DNA of 11,917 nucleotides from Gammaproteobacteria bacterium (lineage in GTDB: Bacteria > Pseudomonadota > Gammaproteobacteria > Steroidobacterales > Steroidobacteraceae): contig JASHVF010000237.1 of the NCBI GenBank assembly GCA_030039615.1, positions 1 through 11,917 of the forward strand. The letters are read 5' to 3'. Both the position numbers and the translations under genes were made by a program. Of the stretch, positions 1 through 6,449 are shown piece by piece (position 1 is the first letter of the stretch; every line of letters starts with the position of its first letter). A model generated the notes under the pieces. The model had not been told where the DNA came from, did not search any database, and saw only the letters and a list, made by a program, of their open reading frames with translations.

Positions 1-482
1 GCAATCAATGCCTGCACCTGCGCCTCGGGCAGTCCCCGGGCGCGCGCCACGCGCGCCGCCTGGTAGCGAGCCGCCGCGACGCTCTCCTCGGGGTCGAGAC
101 CGCTCGCGGAGGCGGTGACCAGATCGACCGGGATCGAAGCCTTATTGTCCGGGTCCGCGGCGCGCAGCGCATCGATGCGCGGCTTGATGGCATCGAGGAG
201 CGCGGGATTCAGGGGACCGAGATTGGAGCCCGTGGAGGCAATGCCGTTGTACGGCTGCGGGGTGGTCGCCGAAGGGCGGCTCCAGAAATACTTCGGAGCC
301 GCGAAGCTCTGCGCGATCAGAGCGGAGCCGATGGGCCTGCCGTCCCGGAAGATCAGGCTGCCGTTCGCCTGGCGCGGGAACAACGCCTGCGCGATTCCGG
401 TGACTGCGAACGGATAGATGAAGCCGGTGATCACCGTCAGGATCAGGAACAGAGCGATCGCCGGTCGCAGGATTGAGGTCAT
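1..482 (-). CDS. kdpC: KdpC, K+-transporting ATPase subunit C (3' end cut by window edge)
   Basis: Single-span membrane subunit of the KdpFABC high-affinity K+ pump, which stabilises the KdpA-KdpB complex from the periplasmic side. About 160 residues are visible of a usual ~190; the C-terminus lies beyond position 1. Start ATG at 482, 19 bp after the kdpB stop, without a strong Shine-Dalgarno. An N-terminal hydrophobic helix (residues ~7-27, from RPAIALFLILTVITGFIYP) is followed by family signatures: PKYFWSRPSA (63-72), YNGIASTGSNLGPLNP (78-93), and SGLDPEES (127-134) leading into QAARVARARGLP. In many KdpC proteins the last block reads SGLDPHIS, so the PHIS tetrapeptide is altered to PEES. 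Last cistron of the visible operon. Assignment is very secure from whole-length similarity and gene order. Confidence 0.97.
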   Translation of the reverse strand, partial: MTSILRPAIALFLILTVITGFIYPFAVTGIAQALFPRQANGSLIFRDGRPIGSALIAQSFAAPKYFWSRPSATTPQPYNGIASTGSNLGPLNPALLDAIKPRIDALRAADPDNKASIPVDLVTASASGLDPEESVAAARYQAARVARARGLPEAQVQALI

Positions 483-501
483 GGTGCAGATCCCGGGGGC
501 A

Positions 502-2661
502 TCAGACCAGGTGGGAGACGGCCAGCGCCATATCGATGAGCTTGATGCCCGCGAAGGGAATCAGGATCCCTCCCAGGCCGTAGATCAGCAGGTTGCGCCG
601 CAGCAGCACGGCTGCACCGAGGGCACGGTACTTGACGCCCTTCAGCGCGAGCGGAATCAGCGCGACGATGATCAGTGCGTTGAAAATGACCGCGGCGAGG
701 ATAGCCGAGAAGGGACTCGCGAGACGCATGATGTTGAGCGCGTCGAGCTGCGGATAAGTGGTCGCGAATGCGGCAGGGATGATCGCAAAATACTTCGCGA
801 CGTCGTTGGCGATGCTGAAGGTGGTGAGCGAGCCGCGCGTCATCAGCATCTGCTTGCCCGTCTCCACCACCTCGATGAGCTTGGTGGGGTTGGAATCGAG
901 GTCCACCATGTTGCCCGCCTCCTTGGCGGCCTGCGTGCCGGTGTTCATGGCCACCGCGACGTCCGCCTGTGCGAGCGCCGGCGCATCGTTGGTGCCGTCG
1001 CCGGTCATGGCGACCAGGCTTCCCTGCCCCTGGTGCTCGCGGATGAGCTTGAGCTTCGCCTCCGGCGTCGCCTCGGCGAGAAAGGAGTCGACACCGGATT
1101 CGGCGGCGATGGCGGCCGCGGTGAGCGGGTTGTCGCCCGTGATCATCACCGTCTTGATACCCATGCGGCGCAGCTCGCCAAAGCGCTCGCGGATCCCGCC
1201 TTTGACGATGTCCTTGAGCTCGATGATGCCGAGCACCCGCGGACCGTCGCTCACCAGCAGCGGCGTGCTGCCGCGCCGCGCGACCTCATCCACGGCCGTT
1301 TGCACGGGCCTGGGGAAGGCCTGTCCCAGCCGCTCGACCTGGCGGCGGATCGCGTCGGCTGCGCCCTTGCGGACCTGCCGGTCGCCGATGTCGACGCCGC
1401 TCATGCGGGTATGGGCCGAGAACGGCACGAAGATCGCATGCAGCGAGGCCAGGTCGCGCTCGCGCAGCCGGAAGCGCTGCTTGGCGAGCACCACGATGCT
1501 GCGCCCCTCGGGGGTCTCGTCCGCGAGCGAGGCGAGCTGCGCGGCGTCCGCGAGCTCCTCCTCGGTGACACCCGAGGCGGGAATGAACGCCGCTGCCTGC
1601 CGGTTGCCGAGCGTAATGGTGCCGGTCTTATCGAGCAGCAGCACGTCCACGTCACCCGCGGCCTCCACCGCGCGGCCGGATGTGGCGATCACGTTGGCCT
1701 GCATCATGCGGCTCATGCCCGCGACTCCGATCGCAGACAGCAGCCCGCCGATGGTCGTCGGAATCAGACACACCAGCAGTGCGATCAAGGCCGTGATCGT
1801 GATGGGGGTGCCGAGTTTGGCGACCATGACGCTGTAGAGCGAGTACGGCAGCAGCGTCGCGGTCGCAAACAGGAACACCAGCGTGAGGGCCACCAGCAGG
1901 ATGGTGAGCGCGATCTCGTTGGGCGTCTTCTGCCGCGTGGCGCTCTCGACCATGGCGATCATGCGATCGATGAAGGTCTCGCCCGGGTTGGCCATGACGC
2001 GCACCACCAGCCAGTCCGAGAGCACGCGCGTCCCGCCGGTCACCGAGGAGAAATCGCCGCCGGACTCGCGGATGACGGGCGCGGACTCGCCGGTGATGGC
2101 ACTCTCATCGACGGACGCCGCGCCGTCGATGACCTCGCCGTCACCGGGGATGAACTCGCCCGCCTCGACCAGCACGACGTCGCCCTTGCGCAGCAGGTCG
2201 CCGCGTACCCGCGACTGGCGGCTGCGGTCGCCCGGATCGGCGAGCTTGCGGGCCATCACATCCTGCTTCAGGCCGCGCAATGCCGCAGCCTGTGCCTTGC
2301 TGCGCCCCTCGGCGAGTGCCTCGGCGAAATTCGCGAACAGCACCGTGAACCACAGCCAGATGGCGACGTTCAGGATGAACCAGGCCGGCGCCTCGCCCCT
2401 GCCGCCGAGCGCCTGGATCCACAACACCGTGGTGAGGATGCTGCCGATATAGACGACGAACATCACCGGATTGCGCCACTGCACCCGCGGATCGAGCTTG
2501 CGGAAGGAATCGACTACGGCCGGCCACATGAGGGTGCGGTCGAACATCGACAGGCGCCGGCGCGTACCTCCCGGCGCCCGCGCAGCCGCCGGCACCTCGA
2601 GCGTGGCCGCCGCGGATGCGGTCGATCCCGCCGGAGCGGGACTGCGCGCGATTTCAACCAT
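502..2661 (-). CDS. kdpB: KdpB, catalytic P-type ATPase subunit of the K+ pump
   Basis: Energising subunit of KdpFABC: it hydrolyses ATP and drives K+ uptake through KdpA. 719 residues from ATG at 2661. A GTG three codons upstream (2670) is possible, but the GGGGTGG run five bases before the ATG favours the ATG. P-type landmarks (ATG numbering): actuator loop TGES at 190-193, whose Ser matches the E. coli Ser162 known to be inhibited by phosphorylation; PTTIGGLLSAIG in the third membrane helix; phosphorylation site DKTGT with Asp344; TGDN in the P domain; MTGDGTNDAPALAQADVAVA hinge with Asp555/Asp559; TFSIANDVAKYFAI with Asp620 and Lys623, matching the intramembrane Asp583/Lys586 of E. coli. 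The protein carries a ~37-residue Ala/Pro-rich N-terminal extension relative to E. coli (682 aa). Overlaps the end of kdpA by 8 bp, implying coupled translation. Complete and apparently functional. Confidence 0.98.
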   Translation of the reverse strand: MVEIARSPAPAGSTASAAATLEVPAAARAPGGTRRRLSMFDRTLMWPAVVDSFRKLDPRVQWRNPVMFVVYIGSILTTVLWIQALGGRGEAPAWFILNVAIWLWFTVLFANFAEALAEGRSKAQAAALRGLKQDVMARKLADPGDRSRQSRVRGDLLRKGDVVLVEAGEFIPGDGEVIDGAASVDESAITGESAPVIRESGGDFSSVTGGTRVLSDWLVVRVMANPGETFIDRMIAMVESATRQKTPNEIALTILLVALTLVFLFATATLLPYSLYSVMVAKLGTPITITALIALLVCLIPTTIGGLLSAIGVAGMSRMMQANVIATSGRAVEAAGDVDVLLLDKTGTITLGNRQAAAFIPASGVTEEELADAAQLASLADETPEGRSIVVLAKQRFRLRERDLASLHAIFVPFSAHTRMSGVDIGDRQVRKGAADAIRRQVERLGQAFPRPVQTAVDEVARRGSTPLLVSDGPRVLGIIELKDIVKGGIRERFGELRRMGIKTVMITGDNPLTAAAIAAESGVDSFLAEATPEAKLKLIREHQGQGSLVAMTGDGTNDAPALAQADVAVAMNTGTQAAKEAGNMVDLDSNPTKLIEVVETGKQMLMTRGSLTTFSIANDVAKYFAIIPAAFATTYPQLDALNIMRLASPFSAILAAVIFNALIIVALIPLALKGVKYRALGAAVLLRRNLLIYGLGGILIPFAGIKLIDMALAVSHLV

Positions 2662-4468
2662 GTGAGCCACCCCAGAGCATCAGGTGTTCGACGATCGGCC
2701 CGAGAGCGAGAGCCGGAACGAACGTCAGCGCGCCGACCAGCAGCACCGTGCCGATCAGCAGCACGACGAACGTCGGTCCGTAAGTCACCATCGTGCCGGA
2801 AGTGACCGGCACGCGTTTCTTGGCCGCCAGCGAGCCGGCGATCGCCAGCACCGCCACCAGCGGCCAGAAACGGCCGAGCCACATCGCCAGCCCGAGCGCG
2901 GTGTTGTAGAAGACCGTGTTGGCGGAGATGCCGCCGAAAGCGCTGCCGTTGTTGTTGCTCGCCGAGACGAAGGCATAGAGGATCTCGCTGAAGCCGTGCG
3001 CTCCGGGGTTGCCGACGGCGGCCTGCCCGGCCGCCACACTCACCGCCACGCCCGTGCCGAGCAGCGCGATGAACGGCATCACGAGGATCGCGACCGCGCT
3101 CATCTTCATCTCGAAGGCTTCGATCTTCTTGCCGATGTATTCCGGCGTCCGGCCGATCATCAGACCCGCTATGAACACGCCCACGATCGCGAAAATCAGC
3201 ATGGAATACAGTCCCGACCCGACGCCGCCCGGAATGACCTCGGCGAGCATCATGTTGAAGAGGGGCACGAAACCGCCGAGCGGAGTGAAGGAGTCGTGGG
3301 CGGAATTCACCGCGCCGGTCGAGGTGCCGGTCGCGACCGTGGCGAATACGGCCGTGGCCGCGATGCCGAAGCGCGCCTCCTTGCCTTCCATGTTGCCCCC
3401 GGGCTGCACCGCCGTCGGCGTCTGATCGACCCCGAGCCTGCCGATGAGCGGATTGCCGGCCTGCTCGCTCACCAGGCAGACGCCCATCAGTACGACGAGC
3501 AGGATCCCCATCGCCGCAAGCACCGCCCAGCCCTGGCGTGGGTCGCCGACCATGCGCCCGAAGGTATAGGTGAGCGCCGCGGGGATGAGCAGAATCGCCA
3601 GCATCTCGAGGAAGTTCGCCAACGGGTTCGGATTCTCGTAGGGATGGGCGGAGTTCGCGTTGAAGAATCCGCCGCCGTTGGTGCCGAGCTCCTTGATGGC
3701 CTCCTGGGAGGCTACCGGCCCCATGGGCAGGGTCTGCGTACGCGTGGTCGCGTTCTCCATCACCGGGTCGCCCCTGGCATCCCTGACCGGGTTGCCGGCG
3801 GCGTCGAGCTTCGGCTGCTGATACTGCAGCGTCTCGACGGTCGTCACGTCCTGGTAGGCGCTGAAGTTCTGCAGCACGCCCTGGCTCACCAGCAGCAGGG
3901 CCATGAGCGTCGCGAGCGGCAACAGCACGTAGAGCGTCGAGCGGGTCATGTCGACCCAGAAGTTGCCGATGGCCTGCGCGCCGTGGCGCGCAAACCCACG
4001 GATCAGGGCGACCGCCACCGCGATGCCGGTCGAGGCCGAGAGGAAATTCTGCACCGCGAGCCCGGCCATCTGGCTGAGGTAGCTCATGGTCGATTCGCCC
4101 GAGTACGCCTGCCAGTTCGTGTTGGTGATGAAGCTGATCGCCGTATTGAAGGCGGAGTCCGCTGAAACATTGGCGAAGTGCTGCGGGTTCAGCGGCAGCC
4201 ACAGTTGCAGGCGCTGCAGCAGATAGACCGCGAGCGCGCCCAGGGTGTTGAATACGAGCAGCGCGACGGCGTAGCGCTTCCAGCCCATCTCGACGGCCGG
4301 ATTGACCCCGCACAGCCGGTAAATCCACCGCTCGAGCGGGGCGCCGATGCGCAACGGCCAGATCGGCCGTCCCTCCATGACATTCGCCATGTACAGGCCG
4401 AGCGGCTTCACGCACAGCAGCACCACGGCGAGGTACGCGATCACCAGAATCGCCGATGCCGCGGTCAT
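2654..4468 (-). CDS. kdpA: KdpA, K+-selective channel-like subunit of the K+ pump
   Basis: Membrane subunit that selects and binds K+ in the KdpFABC complex; related to K+ channels/transporters with four pore loops. 604 residues with about ten membrane helices. All four filter segments are visible: FITNTNWQAYSGE (113-125), ELGTNGGGFFNANS (260-273), TGTSTGAVNSAHDSF (380-394) and NNNGSAFGG (505-513). It is longer than the E. coli protein (557 aa), mainly because of an extra polar stretch at about 206-246, between a membrane helix and the second pore loop, which contains a DAAGNPVRDARGDPV segment. Start ATG at 4468 shares its A with the TGA stop of kdpF (TGATG), so translation is coupled. The stop lies 8 bp inside kdpB. 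Identity is secure. Confidence 0.98.
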   Translation of the reverse strand: MTAASAILVIAYLAVVLLCVKPLGLYMANVMEGRPIWPLRIGAPLERWIYRLCGVNPAVEMGWKRYAVALLVFNTLGALAVYLLQRLQLWLPLNPQHFANVSADSAFNTAISFITNTNWQAYSGESTMSYLSQMAGLAVQNFLSASTGIAVAVALIRGFARHGAQAIGNFWVDMTRSTLYVLLPLATLMALLLVSQGVLQNFSAYQDVTTVETLQYQQPKLDAAGNPVRDARGDPVMENATTRTQTLPMGPVASQEAIKELGTNGGGFFNANSAHPYENPNPLANFLEMLAILLIPAALTYTFGRMVGDPRQGWAVLAAMGILLVVLMGVCLVSEQAGNPLIGRLGVDQTPTAVQPGGNMEGKEARFGIAATAVFATVATGTSTGAVNSAHDSFTPLGGFVPLFNMMLAEVIPGGVGSGLYSMLIFAIVGVFIAGLMIGRTPEYIGKKIEAFEMKMSAVAILVMPFIALLGTGVAVSVAAGQAAVGNPGAHGFSEILYAFVSASNNNGSAFGGISANTVFYNTALGLAMWLGRFWPLVAVLAIAGSLAAKKRVPVTSGTMVTYGPTFVVLLIGTVLLVGALTFVPALALGPIVEHLMLWGGSHG

Positions 4469-4557
4469 CAGAATTTCTCCGGCCGGAACATCGCGTACAG
4501 CAGGTATACGAACAGGCCGAGGGTGAGCAGACCGCTCACGAGGTAAATGGCGTTCAT
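4468..4557 (-). CDS. kdpF: KdpF, 29-residue accessory subunit of the K+ pump
   Basis: Tiny single-helix membrane peptide that in E. coli sits at the KdpA-KdpB interface and stabilises the complex. It reads MNAIYLVSGLLTLGLFVYLL, then YAMFRPEKF and stop. This is the expected KdpF pattern: one hydrophobic helix (about 3-23) followed by a short basic/polar tail, with the typical xxPExF ending. Length 29 aa, matching the E. coli protein. A good Shine-Dalgarno GGGAGG (4564-4569) lies six bases before the ATG at 4557, within the last codons of the preceding small ORF. The stop overlaps the kdpA start by one base. Easily missed by gene finders because of its size, but position and sequence make the call firm. 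Confidence 0.95.
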   Translation of the reverse strand: MNAIYLVSGLLTLGLFVYLLYAMFRPEKF

Positions 4558-4646
4558 TCGATGCCTCCCAGCCGGGAGATTGCCGACGCCACCCAATGGG
4601 TCGCGGCGTACAGAGCCAGGATCACGACGACGAACACGATATCCAT
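4554..4646 (-). CDS. Small membrane protein (30 aa) heading the kdp operon, unknown function
   Basis: ORF of 30 codons: MDIVFVVVILALYAATHWVA followed by SAISRLGGIE and stop. One hydrophobic helix (about residues 3-22), then a short tail with a single Arg, so a bitopic membrane peptide. Support for translation: AAGGG (4655-4659) eight bases before the ATG, an ATGA overlap with the kdpF start (stop 4554-4556 within 4554-4557), and placement of the kdpF ribosome-binding site inside its last codons. This is the textbook arrangement for translational coupling. I do not recognise a named family. By context it could be an additional KdpF-like accessory peptide, or a leader whose translation opens kdpF. 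That it is translated is a well-supported inference; its role is open. Confidence 0.72.
   Translation of the reverse strand: MDIVFVVVILALYAATHWVASAISRLGGIE
4564..4569 (-). promoter_or_regulatory. Shine-Dalgarno of kdpF
   Basis: GGGAGG on the minus strand, six bases before the kdpF ATG. It lies inside the Leu-Gly-Gly codons at the end of the upstream 30-codon ORF, so ribosomes finishing that ORF pass directly over it. This supports both tiny ORFs as real and fixes the kdpF start. Confidence 0.7.
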
Positions 4647-4727
4647 ACGATCAGCCCTTCTGAGCAGCTCGCGCACGCCGGCGGCTGCGAGCCGATTACG
4701 CTAGCCGCCACCGGGTGAGATGGCTGT

Positions 4728-4776
4728 TAAGAAAACCCCCGGAGCCCCCGCTCGGGCGCATTCGCCAGCTGCGCCC
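4728..4776 (-). promoter_or_regulatory. Two overlapping hairpins in the presumed kdp leader, second one terminator-like
   Basis: Read on the minus strand: hairpin 1 is GGGCGCA, a 9-base loop, TGCGCCC (4776-4754, perfect 7-bp stem). Hairpin 2 is CCCGAGC, loop GGGG, GCTC, bulged C, GGG (4756-4738), followed by GG and TTTTCTT. The CCC at 4754-4756 belongs to both stems, so they exclude each other. The layout resembles a terminator/antiterminator attenuator about 80-110 nt before the first start codon. In GC-rich DNA such stems also arise by chance, so confidence is low. Confidence 0.25.
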
Positions 4777-4825
4777 GCAGCGCTGATCGTCCGGCAGGCG
4801 GAGGTTAGCGCGCCCGCAGCGGTGG

Positions 4826-4853
4826 ATCTTAGAGTATTGCTGCCTATTGACAC
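4826..4853 (-). promoter_or_regulatory. Candidate sigma70-type promoter for the kdp operon
   Basis: On the minus strand GTGTCA (4 of 6 to TTGACA), a 16-base spacer, then TAAGAT (4 of 6 to TATAAT), in one of the few AT-richer spots of this intergenic region. Transcription would begin near 4819, giving a leader of about 170 nt before the first ORF. Match is only moderate; kdp promoters are normally activated by KdpE, which tolerates weak boxes. Confidence 0.25.
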
Positions 4854-5037
4854 GCGTCCGCGAACGCCGCAGGAGGCGGCTGCGGGTTGAACTGTGACGT
4901 CTGCACTTTCACGATCGGCGGTTTTCGAGCGTGATAGGTACGTGTGCATCCTCTGTCTCGATCCTGTCACCAGGGGCCGGCATGCTTGGCGCTGAGCCGG
5001 CACCCTTGACGCGTGCCGCCGTGAGTCCGGCGTCCTG

Positions 5038-5259
5038 ATGCAATCGAGTCTGCTCGCCGTCATTACGCTGCGCCGCGAGGTAGCGGCGCGCTACGCGCGC
5101 ATCAACCGGCTGTGGCGCACGGCGCGCAACGCCTACCGCAGACTCCATGAGGCGCCGGTGCAGGACCTGATCGCTCTGCGCAACGCTGCGCAGCGGCTCG
5201 ATCAGCTCGACCGGGGGCGCGCGGCGCTGCTGCGGGACCTGAAGGCGTTAGCCGATTAG
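5038..5259 (+). CDS. Hypothetical 73-aa helical, Arg-rich protein
   Basis: Small soluble protein, not recognised. The sequence begins MQSSLLAVITLRREVAARYA and is rich in Arg, Ala and Leu with no Cys. It looks all-helical, with heptad-like hydrophobic spacing in the second half (LIALRNAAQRLDQLDRG, then RAALLRDLKAL), so a short coiled coil is plausible. Third codon positions are strongly G/C, as in neighbouring genes, which supports real coding. ATG at 5038 is the only ATG/GTG start after an in-frame stop at 4993, but no clear ribosome-binding site precedes it. It ends 1 bp before the end of the convergent membrane-protein gene. Function unknown; moderately likely to be real. Confidence 0.5.
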   Translation: MQSSLLAVITLRREVAARYARINRLWRTARNAYRRLHEAPVQDLIALRNAAQRLDQLDRGRAALLRDLKALAD

Positions 5260-5260
5260 C

Positions 5261-5458
5261 TCAGACCCGGCGGCCACCTAGGACGCGCGCCGGCAGCAGC
5301 ACGATTGCCCGCAGCAGCTCGAATACCCCCTCGAGCGCAAGGCCCACCAGCCTGAAGGGCAGCAGCAGCAGCCACACCAGCGGGAACAGGATGAGTGCCG
5401 CCAGTGCCAGCGGCCAGCACACCACGAGCAGCAGCAGCCACAGCAGCAAAGCGATCAT
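5261..5458 (-). CDS. Small 65-aa two-helix membrane protein, function unknown
   Basis: Starts MIALLLWLLLLVVCWPLALA. Nearly all residues from 2 to ~40 are hydrophobic, broken by Pro at 18, 26 and 34, consistent with two closely packed membrane helices. An amphipathic stretch follows (residues 41-58, with Glu, Phe, Leu, Arg) and a basic tail GGRRV. Start ATG at 5458 is chosen over a longer frame because GGGGATCG lies just upstream and the extension would be Cys/Pro-rich and hydrophilic. It is divergent from ldcA across 44 bp. Probably an inner-membrane protein; I recognise no family and make no functional claim. Confidence 0.6.
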   Translation of the reverse strand: MIALLLWLLLLVVCWPLALAALILFPLVWLLLLPFRLVGLALEGVFELLRAIVLLPARVLGGRRV

Positions 5459-5502
5459 TTGACGATCCCCGGGTAACGGGCCACAGTCGCAGCGTACACC
5501 AC

Positions 5503-6414
5503 ATGACGAGCACGCGCGCATTCCAACCTGCCCCGGCACTCGCCCCCGGGGATCGCGTCGCGGTGATCGCGCCGGCGAGCGCCTTCGACCGCGCCTCCTT
5601 CGATGCCGGGCTCGCCCTGATCGCGGCGCGCTACGACGTACGGTACCAGCCCGCGATTTTCGAGCGCCACCGCTACCTGGCGGGCTCCGACCAGCGGCGC
5701 TGCGCCGAGCTTGCCGACGCCCTGCTCGACCCTGCGGTCAAGGGGGTGTTTTGCGCGCGGGGCGGCTACGGTGCGACCCGGCTGCTGCCCCGGCTGGCGG
5801 CGCTGTCGCCGACGCCGCCGAAGCCGCTGGTCGGCTTCTCGGACATCAGCGCGCTGCACCTGTGGCTGCAGCGCCTCGGTCGCATCAGCATCCACGGCCC
5901 GGTGCTGACGCAGCTGCCGTCGTTGCCGCCGGCGACGTGCGCGCGGCTGTTCGCGTTGCTCGAGTCGGCCTCGCCCGCGCCGCCGCTGCGCGCCACCGAC
6001 ACCTACGTGGCGGGGGTCGCCGAGGGCCCGCTGCTCGGCGGCAATCTCTCGATGGTGACGCGCGTGCTGGGTACGCCCTACATGCCGCCGCTCGACGGCG
6101 CGATCCTGCTGCTCGAGGACGTCGGGGAGCGGCCCTATCGGCTCGATCGCATGTGGACCCATCTGGGGCTCGCCGGCGTGTTCGACCGGATATGCGGCAT
6201 TGCCCTCGGAATGTTCATCAACTGCGAGGAGCAGGACGCCGATTACAGCGCCGCCGACGTGTTGCGCGAGCTCGCGCTGGCTACCGGCCTGCCCTGCGCG
6301 GCTGGTTTCCCCGTCGGACACGGCACGCTCAACGACCCGGTGCCGCTCGGCGCGCGCGTGCGGCTCGATGCCGCGGCCGGCACCCTCACCTTTCTCGAGG
6401 GCGGCGTCGCGTGA
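5503..6414 (+). CDS. ldcA: LD-carboxypeptidase (peptidase family S66, LdcA-like)
   Basis: Cytoplasmic serine peptidase that removes the terminal D-Ala from murein tetrapeptides (L,D-bond) during peptidoglycan recycling. 303 residues, the usual family length. The S66 catalytic triad can be placed: nucleophile Ser113 in LVGFSDISALH, Glu205 in LLLEDVGERPYRLDRMW, and His273 in FPVGHGTLNDP. The RGGYGATRLLP block (86-96) is also characteristic. The N-terminus APALAPGDRVAVIAPAS is the standard first beta strand. ATG at 5503 is chosen because the frame extending back to 5395 adds 36 Ala/Pro/Arg-rich residues opposite the divergent gene. No obvious Shine-Dalgarno. The next gene is convergent, so ldcA is probably monocistronic. 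Microcin C-type self-immunity relatives (MccF) share the fold, but the murein-recycling role is more likely without an adjacent microcin locus. Confidence 0.93.
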   Translation: MTSTRAFQPAPALAPGDRVAVIAPASAFDRASFDAGLALIAARYDVRYQPAIFERHRYLAGSDQRRCAELADALLDPAVKGVFCARGGYGATRLLPRLAALSPTPPKPLVGFSDISALHLWLQRLGRISIHGPVLTQLPSLPPATCARLFALLESASPAPPLRATDTYVAGVAEGPLLGGNLSMVTRVLGTPYMPPLDGAILLLEDVGERPYRLDRMWTHLGLAGVFDRICGIALGMFINCEEQDADYSAADVLRELALATGLPCAAGFPVGHGTLNDPVPLGARVRLDAAAGTLTFLEGGVA

Positions 6415-6443
6415 GCGCAGCCGGCAAAAGGGGATCTTGGCCG
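6415..6443. repeat. Copy 1 of a shared 14-nt element with imperfect hairpin, after ldcA
   Basis: GCGCAGCCGGCAAA at 6415-6428 starts directly after the ldcA stop and recurs exactly at 8550-8563 after another plus-strand gene. Here the partner arm is CTTGGCCG (6436-6443), giving an imperfect stem (CGGC/GCCG plus A-T pairs). It lies between the convergent ldcA and CPXCG genes, which suggests a terminator-type role. Confidence 0.4.
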
Positions 6444-6449
6444 ATATGA

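Larger units (their letters stand above)
4647..5037. other. Intergenic region upstream of the kdp operon, no convincing gene
   Basis: 391 bp between the small ORF that opens the kdp operon (minus) and the 73-aa ORF (plus). Open frames here (for example 4701-5063 and 4909-5148, minus) have Arg/Ser/Ala-rich, compositionally random products and are not believed. Visible contents: a weak minus-strand promoter candidate (4826-4853), a hairpin pair with a T-rich tail (4728-4776), and a short 5-bp hairpin CGGCT-GCG-AGCCG (4682-4694). No clear KdpE operator of the E. coli T-rich type is seen, although TTTTCTTAACA (minus strand, about 4725-4735) is unusually AT-rich for this DNA. The promoter for the plus-strand ORF at 5038 was not identified. 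Confidence 0.6.

Noticed and set aside
2662..2670. GTG at 2670 as kdpB start
   Set aside because: It would lie inside the GGGGTGG sequence that spaces well as ribosome-binding site for the ATG at 2661; kept only as an alternative.
418..2805. 795-codon plus-strand open frame antisense to kdpB
   Set aside because: Product is dominated by Arg, His, Asp, Gly and Gln without domain features, as expected for the complement of a GC-rich gene; kdpB on the other strand has all family motifs.
2684..4165. 493-codon plus-strand open frame antisense to kdpA
   Set aside because: Same low-complexity Arg/His/Asp composition; kdpA opposite is complete and unmistakable.
2514..4415. 633-codon minus-strand frame overlapping kdpA
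   Set aside because: Out-of-frame shadow of kdpA with Arg/Gly/Ala-rich random product.
4847..4852. Exact TTGACA on the plus strand, as a -35 box for the 5038 ORF
   Set aside because: No -10-like hexamer follows at 15-19 bases; the downstream sequence is GC-rich.
4701..5063. 120-codon minus-strand open frame upstream of kdp
   Set aside because: Ser/Arg/Ala-rich with no coding-like composition or ribosome-binding site, and it overlaps the 5038 ORF start; treated as non-coding.
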